DNA of 64,000 bases from Lineus longissimus (taxonomy: Eukaryota > Nemertea > Pilidiophora > Heteronemertea > Lineidae): NCBI RefSeq assembly GCF_910592395.1, contig NC_088322.1, positions 3,286,001 to 3,350,000 on the forward strand, in the 5' to 3' direction. Position 1 is the stretch's first letter, and each line of letters starts with the position of its first letter. Below, one piece after another: positions 1 through 9,686 of this stretch. The translations under genes and the position numbers were made by a program. Under the pieces are notes generated by a model. That model was not told the origin of the DNA. It ran no database searches and saw nothing but the letters and a program-made list of their open reading frames with translations.

Positions 1-224
1 ATCGCATTTCTTTGCTAAATTCAACGCTCCATCATGTGGTTCCCCGTGGGTTTTTCCCAGCCTTATTTGGTATGGAAATAACCTACATCACTTCTATTTT
101 CATCTGGGAATTCCCGGGATTCTGTATGATGCCATTTTCAACCTATCGGAGCCCCTGAAAGACGAACAAGGCAAGTGCACTTGATCACAACAAAAATCCT
201 TTGTTGCCAGGAAGACGCCAGTAC

Positions 225-290
225 GAGCGATCTGATTGGTTAAGACACCGGCGTGCATTGCATTGTGGGAAGATGGCTGCGCCCATAAAG
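225..290 (+). promoter_or_regulatory. Putative TATA-less promoter of the first gene
   Basis: An inverted CCAAT box (ATTGG, 235-239) is followed 30 bp later by AAGATGGCTGC (270-280), which matches the YY1-type motif often found at metazoan transcription starts. An open reading frame begins at 405, about 125 bp downstream. No TATA box is visible. The promoter role is inferred from motif identity and position only. Confidence 0.45.
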
Positions 291-404
291 GCAAAAATAT
301 GTTGATAATGCTTGTGATTCTAGGTAGTTTTTGCGATATTTATCGCATTTAATCCAAGTTTTATACCTTGCAAAGTTAAATAAACTCTCAGGCAACAGTT
401 CAAC

Positions 405-1103
405 ATGGATTCTGATGAAATTGAGAGTAAAGCGGAAGCTGCAAAGCTGTTGAATGAGATCAGTAGTGCGAACATAGAAGGTAGCATTAGTGAAAATGCA
501 CTGAAATCCTTACTGAATGACTATTTTGCCTCCGATACTGTTATCGAAGATGCCGAGGACACGGATGAAAGTGATACTGATGAGATTAGCAATTTAGACC
601 CCACCCCAGCCTCTGAAATGCCTAGGCCTAACAGTGACATTAGCCAAGACGATTTTGAAATCCCTGCTAACCCCTCGCTTGTTGATGTTGTGTACATGGA
701 TGCTATACATGGGGATGACCTGCAACATGAGGATAATGATCCTGGAGAGGCTACTGGCATCAGTGAAGTGAATGAAGCCCAGGCAGTGTTGGATTTAGTT
801 GGGCACATTATAATGGATGGTGACAAAGATGCAGAGATGGAAAAGATTGCTAACTTCGACTGCAAGTGTTCGGCGTTTAAAAAGGGACTTTGTTATAGAA
901 AATTAGATCATGAAACTGTGCACTATCTGAGACTCTGCATGACTGAGATGACTGATTTTGAGAAGGATCTGGTGATCATAGGAAAGGTGAGGAATTGTTC
1001 CGAAATTACTGAATGTTCGAAGAGGGTCACGCAAAAGGCAACGCACATCATACTTCGTGGAAGGGAGAAAAATATGCCGTCGAGCATTCGAATACGTCCA
1101 CGT
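405..1103 (+). CDS. First exon of an uncharacterised protein with a C-x-C cysteine segment
   Basis: The exon starts at ATG 405 and reads 233 codons to a consensus donor GTAAGT at 1104-1109, in phase 0. The first 150 residues are acidic and rich in Ser/Asp. A cysteine-containing segment follows (CKCS...KGLCYRKL) and then a predicted helical stretch with LVIIGKV. From memory this resembles the N-terminal part of a high-copy family of uncharacterised marine-invertebrate proteins. A separate fragment at 26245-26470 resembles the downstream part of the same family. No downstream exon was traced here. The reading frame stays open to 1193, but the donor makes that part likely intronic. No function is assigned. 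Confidence 0.5.
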
Positions 1104-1978
1104 GTAAGTCTTCTTTTAAAGGGGGACTATAGGCAGGAGTTTGGGGGTCAAATTGGTCATATTCATGTGACGTACGGTATATGCACAGTTTAGGGGACTT
1201 GGTCGAGTTTGATTGAGCAATACACATGTAGGCCTGTGAATAGCTTTGTGGTACTGTCTGATGGGAGAGACCCCTATTGGTGAATTTGTGTAACTTAATC
1301 TGTCCTACCTTGCTCCTGCCCATGGCTTTAGACTCCCTTTAATGCATGCTTTTTCTTACTTAAATCTATTTAGGGTAAAATTAAGTCTCCTAAACTTGGT
1401 GAAAAAGTAATACTTTCAAAATTCACGATCAGATTTTAAAAACTGCTGATCGTTTTTGTTTAACATGTCAATGATTGATGGAGCTCAGTTAGTCTGTACC
1501 TCAGTGAACACATTTATTTTTCCCTTATATTCAGGGTTCCCACGCGGTCGGGAAATCGGGAAAAGGTCGGGAGAATGAAAAACCTTGTTCCCGACCGGGA
1601 AAAGGTCTTAAATTTCGAGTAATCGCATTGAAAATCGGGAGAAAAGTCGATACGATCAGGAGAAAAGTCGATACGATCGGGAAGTCCATTTTTTGTTTAC
1701 ATCAATCAGCTGTTACTGGTTGTTTGCCGAACTCTATGCATGTACGTATAAATGTACACCTAATTTTTAAGAGAACTAGTCCAGTCATGTTGGTTGTTTT
1801 CTGTGTTTTGATTCGCTGGATTTTCGTGACCTTGCCATTTTCATCCAATGAAATTGAATGATACATCAACCAAGCGAAAACAAGTGTGTATTTGGAACAT
1901 GTGGGATTTTGACAGTCAACTTCAACTCCGATTCTCAATAGTAATTATATTCTTTCTTAATCTTTACTGTATTTCACG
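1104..1978. other. Non-coding interval with a short tandem duplication
   Basis: No convincing gene was seen. Around 1535-1690 there is a run of related GGGAAAAGGTCGGG-type words and a tandem pair of GAGAAAAGTCGATACGATC (near 1639-1680). This looks like decayed repeat sequence rather than coding DNA. Confidence 0.4.
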
Positions 1979-2232
1979 ATGTCTAGTTATAGCTGTGGCT
2001 CATCCGACGAGGAGTCGGATATCTATTCACTCAGCACTATGCTGTATGGAGAGGATTCTTCAAATTCCGATGACGTCCATGGTGGCCTTGCCGAATCGGC
2101 GTGCAATGTTTGCGGAGCTGCACCCTCGGAATCGACGGCAATAGCCATTGAAACGTCGTTCCTGGCGACAGGGACGTGTTTCTTCTTCTTTTCGTACTCA
2201 GATCCCACTCAAATGTGGATAAAATGTTGCAG
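1979..2232 (+). CDS. Exon 1 of a PHD-like zinc-finger ORF
   Basis: ATG 1979 opens a Ser/Asp/Glu-rich N-terminus, then CNVC (the first Cys pair of a PHD-type finger). The exon ends in MWIKC-C plus two bases at 2232, directly before GTAGGA. Joining to the exon at 2809 completes the order C-x2-C ... C-x2-C ... H-x2-C ... C-x2-C, preceded by the Trp-Ile found in many PHD fingers. PHD fingers usually read histone tails or mediate protein contacts. The total product would be about 128 residues, small for a chromatin protein, so it may be a partial gene or part of a transposon. The splice is inferred from sequence only. Confidence 0.55.
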
Positions 2233-2493
2233 GTAGGACCCAAAAAAATGTTGCAGTTTAGTTTCAAATCTGAATCGGAAAAATTACATTCGATCCCATC
2301 ATCACTCGACCAGGCATGACCACGTCAACGAACGAAGCCAACAACTTGGTTTGAATGAAGGCTCAGATTTTGCTTGTTTTCTCATAAACATCGAAATGAA
2401 ATCGTGAATGCTTTTCCTGATTAGTGATAAGCCCAAGCAGGGTGTCAAAATGATTTAATTTGCAAAAATAATTGTCTGTGGGGGGTATTTATG

Positions 2494-2572
2494 TTGTCCG
2501 GAAAAAGGTACCTAAATTCTCCAATGCACTAGGAATCGATTGTCGGATGTGCAGGCATCTTTTTCCGGACAA
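2494..2572. repeat. 14-bp inverted repeat
   Basis: TTGTCCGGAAAAAG (2494-2507) and its exact reverse complement (2559-2572) are separated by 51 bp. It lies in the intron between the two PHD exons and could be a small MITE or a stem-loop. Confidence 0.5.
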
Positions 2573-2808
2573 TTTTAAACCTTTCGAAAGTCATTATATT
2601 TGCTAAAGTGAATTATTTCAACACATAATTATTCAAAGAAAGGTTGTCTGTAACAAATTTTGAAAGATCGGCAGACTTGGTGTGGGTTGTGCAGTGACAC
2701 TCGGTGACTGCACAAAAAATGTACTGGCCTCGCCATTTCAATTGAATTCACTGCTGCCAGAAACTAATCGTTAAAAATAAATAAATCTATTCCCTTTTTA
2801 TATTTCAG

Positions 2809-2944
2809 GTGTTCTGACAACTTCCACTTGCTTTGTCTGATCCTAAACCCTGTGAATACTAGTGAAGCCAGCGTGAGGTCGACATTGGCACAACTGTTGA
2901 TGAGATTCCTACATAATCAACCATTCTGCTGTGGATGCCACTAG
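2809..2944 (+). CDS. Exon 2 of the PHD-like zinc-finger ORF
   Basis: The acceptor (pyrimidine tract then CAG at 2806-2808) joins in frame to the exon ending at 2232. The exon encodes CRCSDNFHLLC, a hydrophobic helix, then FCCGCH and a TAG stop at 2942-2944. A GTATGT donor-like sequence follows the stop immediately, so the stop may be the last codon of an exon followed by a UTR intron. The zinc ligands split between the two exons fit one PHD-like finger. Confidence 0.55.
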
Positions 2945-3068
2945 GTATGTACACTTGCCAATCAAAATTTTGATGTGGAGCATGCTGCGAAGAAGGACAC
3001 GGTGTTGGTATGCACATTGAGATCCAGATGATTAGTAATACAATGCATTTGAAATAGGCCGGACCCAG

Positions 3069-3339
3069 GGGTCCGGCAGAAAAAAAATTAAGGGGGGACC
3101 GGTCAGGGCCTAAAAAAAGTTGTTTTGGTTTTTTTTACTGAAAATAATTTTCTAAATCGTTTTAAACCCTCCAGAATGCAAATATATGTTTCCTTAACCC
3201 TGAAATTTACACATTTTCAATTGCAAATGCCTAAAGTTAATTTAAAACAACATTGCTCAGCAAATTGATGGGGGGACATCCCCCCCATCTCAAATTCATG
3301 CAGGGGACAAATCCCCCCCCTCCATTCGCTGAAACCCTG
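3069..3339. repeat. MITE-like repeat, copy 1
   Basis: This is a diverged copy of the element at 3531-3793. Shared landmarks in the same order are CAGAAAAAAA, a G-run, CGTTTTA-type and CTCCA-AATG words, ATGGGGGGA-ATCCCCCC, and terminal GAAACCCTG. Homopolymer G and C runs bracket the right part. Confidence 0.5.
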
Positions 3340-3530
3340 CTGGCCTAGACCTGGATATCTTCTGCAGCCTTCTTGTGTCTTACTCTTTGGTCCTAGTGTT
3401 GATATCTATTTCATGATCCTCCCTAGGCAGAATTTGCAGTTTAGGAACTTATACAGCGTATGGCTTTGTTTTTATGTGTCTACACGTAATGGTAACCTGT
3501 GTCACAATCAATATTCTGCAAAGAACAGTT

Positions 3531-3793
3531 AGGGTTTCCGCCAGAAAAAAATTTATGGGGGGAACCCCACCCCCTAAAAAAAAAAAAAATTTTTTTTTTT
3601 TTGTAATTGTTGAAAATGACTTCCTGAGTCGTTTTTTACACTCCAAAATGTGAAAATATGCTTCCTTCTGCCTTAAAATTGCATCTGAAGTGTAAAATAC
3701 TGAAGAAAAAAAAATGCTCTGCAAAATGATGGGGGGGGGATATCCCCCTTACTCGAGGTATGGGGGGGATTTGTCCCCCCTCTATGAAACCCT
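3531..3793. mobile_element. MITE-like repeat, copy 2, with 8-bp inverted ends
   Basis: AGGGTTTC (3531-3538) is mirrored by GAAACCCT (3786-3793). The internal sequence matches 3069-3339. No ORF of its own. The class of DNA transposon is not known. Confidence 0.5.
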
Positions 3794-3940
3794 GACAGTG
3801 ACAGTTGAGTTCAAGTTGTAACCTAATATTTATTTTAATTTACAGGGCGACGCAGAGGAAATATTGATACTGAGATACTGATATGTTACTTAATTGGATA
3901 TTTGCTATTGTTTTTCAGTCCATTAGTCATCATCATCACC

Positions 3941-4303
3941 ATGCCGCACGGTGTCACATTCAACAAGCAATGGATGTCTGTTCCTGAGAATAAAGATTGG
4001 TTGACGGAGGATCCAAAAGACAAGTATTCCGCTTTCTGCAAATTGTGCCGGAAACCATTCAAAATCGATACCATGGCTACTTCGGCAATCAGGAGCCACA
4101 GGGTAGGGAAGAAACACCAAGAAAAAGTCAGAAGTGTGCAGAAATCACCTGACATTCTGAGCATGCTTCCATCTGCATCTACTTCTACTCCCACTTCTAC
4201 TAGGCCGGCTAATTCACATGCTTCAGCAGACACTGCCCCCTGTGAGCAACCTTCTCTCGTGTCACTAGACAATTATTTCAGAACAAGAGGCCCAAGGGCC
4301 TAG
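3941..4303 (+). CDS. BED-type zinc finger, likely the N-terminus of a hAT-like transposase
   Basis: ATG 3941 starts 120 codons to TAG 4301-4303. Residues about 20-70 hold a Trp-x-Met start, a Cys-x2-Cys pair (FCKLCRK), and a His-x4-His pair (RSHRVGKKH), the layout of BED fingers that bind DNA at the N-terminus of hAT transposases. The rest is a Ser/Thr/Pro-rich linker. No RNase-H-like catalytic domain follows, so this is either a first exon or a fragment. An acceptor-like TTTTTCAG lies at 3912-3919, upstream of the ATG. Confidence 0.6.
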   Translation: MPHGVTFNKQWMSVPENKDWLTEDPKDKYSAFCKLCRKPFKIDTMATSAIRSHRVGKKHQEKVRSVQKSPDILSMLPSASTSTPTSTRPANSHASADTAPCEQPSLVSLDNYFRTRGPRA

Positions 4304-5578
4304 CGCTCAGCTGAGTAATGAGATATTAGCACTTGAATGAAGCAATTATTTGTACATTGGAGATGTAGGTTGTGGTTGGGGATTTTGATGTCCAGGGTGA
4401 CTAATGTGGTTTTTGAGTGCTTTTAAAAGCAGGTAACATGTTTCCAGGGAACAGGTGAATGGGTGCTGCCCAATAGGGGGCGACTTGTACATGTAGTACT
4501 AATGCATTGAATTATGTGCACTACTAGGATGTTCTGTTTGGCAAATGGTTTTGCCTGTCTAGAGCTGCCCCTTTTAATAATCGGTGGGGTTGTAGTTGTA
4601 CTTGTAGTAGTCATAGCTCCTGTCAGCTTGAAGTCAATTTGAATTGTTTGTCACGCTGGGAATTGAAGATGAAGAGTGAGATAAGGATATGAACTTTATT
4701 AACGAATGACATAAGGTGACACTATGTTTTAAGGGTGAACTTACTAACACTAGCAGAAGTTATCTGACTAAGAAATAGTGCATTTGAGCTGTAAGGCTAT
4801 CAACATACAAGACAACTATATGGAGGTTTTTCACCGATGTCACATGATGATTTATTGATCTGCACGGCCATGTTGGGCGTAATTGTAAAGGAAAATGTAT
4901 TGGCAGGTGGCTTGTCTGGCTGTTAAAATGTCATCTTGTGATATCAGATGAAGAACCTCATAGAAGTTTACAGGGAGGAATATGGAGGTGAAGAAATACA
5001 AAAATATAAAGAATATAAAAAATATAATATATATAATGATGCAACAAGTAACTTTGAATATTTGAGCACAAGTCAGCAGCAAGATTTTGGCAGTACAACC
5101 TGAGATTTCTTTGAAACAGTAAATTTTGAGTGTCTTGAAGTTGTCATAGGCTATATACATTGTGAAGAAGTTACAATTTAAATTGAGCGTTGTTGCTGAA
5201 ATTAAATGCGATTGTTATTGTAGGGTTGGCAACATTCAACATAATGCTGTGGAATCAACTGCAACCTGTCAAGCATTCTTAACTTGCATCATTGAGGCAT
5301 GATTAACAACTGGACATTGTTGACAGTTTGAGACTAGAATTGCTCAGAGAGGTTTCTTGCCATTTGTTGGCGAAGTTGAAGATGTTTGCACAGGTTGTAA
5401 TTGATTTGACAGGGTGAACATGAAAACATACTAGTAGTTAAAGGGCAGCAGTAGCAAATCACAAGATGATGAGAAAATAGGCTTCTTGTATATAAATTAT
5501 GGCAACAATTTGATTATCAAGTCAGCAGCAAGATATTGGCATTGTATCCTGAGATTTTTATACTTTTCTATAATTTAC
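4304..5578. other. AT-rich interval without a recognised gene
   Basis: No supported coding sequence. Sequence around 5069-5112 (AAGTCAGCAGCAAGAT-type word followed by CTGAGATTT) recurs diverged at 5517-5560, suggesting a local duplication. The larger ORFs here lack codon structure or known motifs. Confidence 0.4.
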
Positions 5579-5753
5579 AAGCATTCATGAGGGGGGATGG
5601 TTTACATAAGTTCTTGCTCGTGCTGTTTGCTAGGACACCATTCTCGAGCAGAACACGTGTGATCTCTGTTAGACCAAGTCTGATGGCATCGTTGATGATC
5701 CATGAGAAACCGGGGTCTCGCAGATCAGGGCAGTTGGTCATTACCTCAGACAC
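5579..5753 (-). CDS. Ankyrin-repeat exon
   Basis: On the minus strand a TTGCAG acceptor precedes position 5753, and a GTAAAT donor-like site follows 5579. The 175-bp exon encodes an ankyrin helix-turn-helix: a DAIRLGLTEITRVLLENGV segment, an Asn/Ser turn, and then PLMNAC, the start of the next repeat. Ankyrin repeats are protein-binding solenoids. The remaining exons were not found; to the left there is only AT-rich DNA. It is downstream of the BEN gene on the same strand but cannot be linked to it. Confidence 0.55.
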
Positions 5754-6231
5754 CTGCAAGAGAGAAAATGGTTGCATTGGTTGTTGTTGACATTCAGTTA
5801 CATGTATTGCTGTTTAGTGCTGAATGAACAGTGTGAATGAATGTGTGGAGTACATGTACTTCATTTGTTTGCGAGGGTGAAAGTCTTTTGTTTGCAAGTT
5901 CCCCAACTGTAAACCAACTTTTTATTGGGTTTTAAAATTGGCAGAGTCATCCCTTACAGAATTTATGTTTGTCAAGTCTAGTAATGACTGATTGTGTCTG
6001 AACACAAAATGCACTGGTATTAGAACTGTAAAATCAAACATTTCAATAGCTAAAGCCTTTTCATAGGCCTATTGACGGATGTATGAACACGCTTACTTAC
6101 TTTACGTATTTTCCCTGTGTTTTCGGTAGTAGCATTTTTACCCACAGTACCCTTAGGAAAATAAATCCAAGAAAAACCCAAGATCATCTTGCATAATCTT
6201 GCATGCGTCTTGGGTTTTCTTGGGTCCTGTA
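5754..6231. other. Intergenic interval
   Basis: No gene seen. The right edge (6170-6231) carries CCAAGAAAAACCCAAGA and TCTTGGGTTTTCTTGGGT words, which belong to the same repeat family as 8953-9290, so the LINE at 6246-8689 was inserted into that repeat region. Confidence 0.5.
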
Positions 6232-6245
6232 CAATTGTGTATATC
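6232..6245. repeat. Target-site duplication, left copy
   Basis: CAATTGTGTATATC is repeated exactly at 8690-8703. The two copies bracket the LINE. A 14-bp exact duplication plus an A-tail is the signature of target-primed reverse transcription. Confidence 0.85.
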
Positions 6246-8689
6246 TTTTTTTTTTTTTTTACAAAGAGTTTATTCGGTTTATATTGTACATGTATTTTAC
6301 AGTTAAAAGCCGAAGGCTTAAACTACTGCAAAATAAAAATATATGCAAATAGTTACATAAGTTTATGAAGATACGAATAGTGACATAAGTTTTTTAAAGA
6401 TAATTTGAAGAGATATACAGAATATATAATTGAGAAACATGTGAAGTTGATATGTAGTGAATTTCGCAAAAAAGAGAAAAAAAAAGGATAGATAGTTTGG
6501 AAAGTGCAGGGGGGCGGGGGTGCAAGAGTTAGGAATGATCATACGAGTTTGGGGTTGGCGGAAACGGAAAAGAGGGGGGGGGTCAGATATTTTTCTTTGA
6601 GTTAGATTGGAAAACGATTTGTGGATGAAATGAATTTTAGGGTTGATTTGATAAGGAGAGCATTTTCGAGGTTGGAGAAAGATGGATGGCCGTTGAGAAG
6701 GATGTTTGAGTTTAGAGTTGCATTATGGATGTGTGTTATTTGGAGGGTATTGGCGATTAGGGAGTTGCGTTGGTTTTCGTACTTAGGACAGTCGAGAAGA
6801 AAGTGTGAAGAGGTTTCTGGAACATGCATTGGGCACATGAGGCAAGTGGGGGTTGCCGAAACGTGGTTTAGGTATAGGTCAGATGTTAGTCCGCTGCAGT
6901 TGTTTCGCATACGTGTGAGAATGATGTTAAGTGGGCGAGGGCCGATGTCTAGCCAGGAGGGGATTGGTTTGATAGAGAATTCTGGCAGTTTGGTTAGGGA
7001 ATATTTGTAAGAGTTTAGAGTTGGTTTCGCACGTATAGAAAGGTCGAGAGCATTCCAGTCACGGATTGTAGAAGGGAAGAAGCTTGAGTAGAGGCTATTT
7101 GTGCGGCAAAGGAAAGGTGTTATATTGTTGTTTGTAGCTAAACGTGTGTTATGGTGGTGACTATCGACGGTTAGTTCTGGGATGAGGTCTTTGAGGTAGG
7201 TTGGTGCAAGTCCGTTTAAAATTTTGTAGAACATTACGAGGCGATGGAATTTCCTGCGCTTTTCGAGTGGTAGAAGGCCAGATTCTCTGTAAAGGTCGCG
7301 GTGGTGAGAGCTGATTGTTAATCCTGTTATACATCGCATTGCATTGATTTGAGTTTTTTCCAGTTTTGCTGCTAAGTTCTGGGAGAGTCCGTCCCATACT
7401 ACGTCTGCGTATTCGAGCTTGCTTCTGACAAATGTCTTGTAGAGCGTTAGTAAAGTTTGTTTATCCGTTTTGTATTTGATGTTTTGTAGTATGCCAAGTC
7501 TGCGGTTTGCGGTCGTAACGATTGACTGGATATGGTCTTCCCAGGTTCCTTTGTCGTTGAAAGTTAATCCGAGGTGCTTGTGTGACTTGGCTTGATCAAT
7601 TGCGACGTTGTTGAGATGACAGTGGATAACAGAGGGTTGTCTCCGCCTGCTCGTAATCAGATACAGCGTTTTTTTTGCGTTGTAGGTGATGGCCCATTTC
7701 ATTGCCCATGCGTAAAGTTTGTTTATATCCTGCTGGATTTCGGGCGTGCATGCTATGAGGTTTCGTGATGCGAATGCGTTTGAAGTGTCGTCGGCAAACA
7801 GTCTCGTTCTGCCGTTGGTTTCCTCCGTGACGTCGTTTATGTAGACCAGGAACATCAGTGGGCCTAGGATAGATCCTTGGGGGACGCCAGCGTTGACTCG
7901 AAGCCACTCTGAGGATTTTCCGTTGATTACAACCCGTTGTTGCCTGTCTTGGAGGTAGCTCTTGAACCATGATAGCAGGTTTCCTCTGATGCCAAACTGG
8001 TAAAGTTTCGATGCGATGCCTTTATGAGAAGTCTTGTCAAAAGCTTTGGAAATGTCACAGAATAGTGAGAAAACGTCCTTCTGTTCGTCGAGGTCCATTA
8101 GTAATTGATGGTTTATTTCAAGGAGTTGGGTAACTGCAGAGTGGTTAGCCAGGAATCCAGATTGGTTCTTCGAGATGAGCAAACGGAGATGGTTGTAGAC
8201 ATTTCTGTGGACAATTTTTTCGAAAAGTTTTCCTATGACACTGAGGAGAGAAATGGGTCTGTAGTTGGATTTATCATGCCTGTCACCCTTTTTGAATATG
8301 GGGGTAATGTTTGCTTTTTTCCATGCTTCTGGGAATATGTTTTCATTCAGGGATCTGTTGAAAAGGATGTGGAGCGGTTTGGTCAATTGGAGCGTCAATG
8401 AATGAACTATGCGAGGGCTGATGCCGTCTGGGCCGATGGCCTTGTTAGTGTCCATGATGGCGATTTGATCGGCGATATCCTGCTCTGTGATTATAATGTC
8501 GTTGAGCTCGTTGTTGGTGAGGTTTGGGAGTTCTCCTTGGGCGGGTATGTTTGTCTCATCTACGTTGCAGATTTTGGCAAAGTGAGCGTTGAGGATGTTG
8601 GCCTTGGTTGTAGGGTCGTCTACGGATAAACCATTGACATTTAGTGAAGGAGTTGTGTTGTTTTTGCTTTGACCGCAGATGCTTTTGCC
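6246..8689 (-). mobile_element. 5'-truncated non-LTR retrotransposon (LINE), minus strand
   Basis: The element ends at the left in a run of 15 T (6246-6260), the oligo-A tail of a minus-strand copy. It is cut at its 5' end at 8689, inside the ORF upstream of RT, and is flanked by the 14-bp duplication CAATTGTGTATATC. The RT ORF is uninterrupted over 2.1 kb, implying a fairly recent insertion. The 3' UTR spans about 6261-6601. RT sequence suggests the Jockey/CR1/L2 group; the exact clade is uncertain. Confidence 0.85.
6602..8689 (-). CDS. LINE ORF2 fragment: reverse transcriptase
   Basis: About 695 codons are open without a stop. The N-terminal part is the linker after the endonuclease. RT motifs follow in order: IFKKGD with NYRPISLL, SAVTQLL, DISKAFD, NAGVPQGSILGPL, and LFADDT (the catalytic FADD form). 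The C-terminal part has the KYADVVWDGL-type thumb, RDWNAL, and a Cys-x2-Cys...His...Cys end (CLMCPMHVPETSSHFLLDC). The apurinic endonuclease and any ORF1 are missing because of 5' truncation. Codons 1-5 in the open frame derive from flanking DNA beyond 8689, so there is no genuine start. This copy should be unable to mobilise on its own. Confidence 0.85.
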   Translation of the reverse strand, partial: GKSICGQSKNNTTPSLNVNGLSVDDPTTKANILNAHFAKICNVDETNIPAQGELPNLTNNELNDIIITEQDIADQIAIMDTNKAIGPDGISPRIVHSLTLQLTKPLHILFNRSLNENIFPEAWKKANITPIFKKGDRHDKSNYRPISLLSVIGKLFEKIVHRNVYNHLRLLISKNQSGFLANHSAVTQLLEINHQLLMDLDEQKDVFSLFCDISKAFDKTSHKGIASKLYQFGIRGNLLSWFKSYLQDRQQRVVINGKSSEWLRVNAGVPQGSILGPLMFLVYINDVTEETNGRTRLFADDTSNAFASRNLIACTPEIQQDINKLYAWAMKWAITYNAKKTLYLITSRRRQPSVIHCHLNNVAIDQAKSHKHLGLTFNDKGTWEDHIQSIVTTANRRLGILQNIKYKTDKQTLLTLYKTFVRSKLEYADVVWDGLSQNLAAKLEKTQINAMRCITGLTISSHHRDLYRESGLLPLEKRRKFHRLVMFYKILNGLAPTYLKDLIPELTVDSHHHNTRLATNNNITPFLCRTNSLYSSFFPSTIRDWNALDLSIRAKPTLNSYKYSLTKLPEFSIKPIPSWLDIGPRPLNIILTRMRNNCSGLTSDLYLNHVSATPTCLMCPMHVPETSSHFLLDCPKYENQRNSLIANTLQITHIHNATLNSNILLNGHPSFSNLENALLIKSTLKFISSTNRFPI

Positions 8690-8952
8690 AATTGTGTATA
8701 TCAATGTATTAATACCAAAGAAAACACCTGGCGAAGCGAAAAATCCCTGTGTTTTCTTGGGATTGTCTTAGAAAATTTTATTCCATCGACCTCCGTTTGT
8801 CTTGTATTTTCTTGGATAATTCTTGGCATTTCTTGGATTGTACGAAAGTAAACACAAGAAATTGCAAGAATATATCTTTGATGGCTCTTGCAAATTCTTG
8901 TTCTTTTAAATTCTTGTGTGGGCATACTTTTATGGTCTAATTCCTATTGAGT

Positions 8953-9290
8953 TCTTGGCAATTCTTGGATGTTTCCTGAACCCAAGAAAGTGTCTTGGGT
9001 CTTTCTATGAACACAATTGATGGTTGTATTCCAAGATTCGCCAAGAAAGAAATATTGGCAATTCTTGGATTTGTCCTGAACCCAAGAAAGTGTCTTGGGA
9101 TTTTCTATGAACACAAGAATTGGCAAGAATTGATGGTTGTATTCCAAGATTCGCCAAGAAAGAAATCTTGGCAATTCTTGGATTTGTCCTGAACCCAAGA
9201 AAGTGTCTTGGGTTTTTCTATGAACACAGGAATTGGCAAGAAAGAATTCTTGGCAATTCTTGGATATGGCCTGAACCCTAGATGCCCAAA
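8953..9290. repeat. CCAAGAA/TTCTTGG palindromic minisatellite
   Basis: Units beginning TTGGCAATTCTTGGAT recur at about 8955, 9055, 9168 and 9250, giving a period near 100-113 bp. Each contains CCCAAGAAAGTGTCTTGGG, a small palindrome. Both strands are open by chance, which explains apparent ORFs here. Related CCAAGA words occur at 6170-6231 and 8745-8920. Confidence 0.7.
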
Positions 9291-9341
9291 AACAAGCAAA
9301 ATGGATGAAACTGAATGACGCATTAGCTATTTTTTTCAAAT

Positions 9342-9347
9342 TTTATT
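9342..9347 (-). terminator. Poly(A) signal of the BEN-domain gene
   Basis: AATAAA on the minus strand, 14 bp past the TAA stop codon at 9361-9363. Confidence 0.65.
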
Positions 9348-9360
9348 CTGACAAAAATAT

Positions 9361-9686
9361 TTAACGGAGGAGCGCCTCCTCAACAGTTAAAATCTTAGGC
9401 ACTTTTAGTCCCTGGGAGCTATGCCCCTTCGAGTTTGTTGCTACTTCATCACTTACGTCATCACTCCCTGCTTCGTCGTGCCTGTTGTCAATGCTGTCAT
9501 CGCTCTCGCTCTCGATGACATATTCCTTGGTTTTGATAATTTTTCTTGTTGTTGGCTTTTTACCCTCTCTTCTCTTATCCTTCTTGGTGTCATGACACCT
9601 CTGTACCAACCTGCTTCGAATTTGTGCAGCTGTCAAGGGCTTTCCATCTTTTCCCTTCGCCTCTGGGAACAGATGATGGGCTGTAT
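9361..9686 (-). CDS. BEN gene terminal exon: second half of the BEN domain and acidic tail
   Basis: The acceptor TATCTTCAG precedes 9686. The exon encodes HHLFPEAK, a Lys/Gly loop, and AAQIRSRLVQRCHD, which match the final helices of BEN domains. A Lys/Arg-rich linker and a Ser/Asp/Glu-rich tail follow, ending EEALLR and TAA. Confidence 0.75.

Noticed and set aside
8944-9339. Minus-strand 131-codon ORF
   Set aside because: Lies in the CCAAGAA minisatellite and is repetitive.
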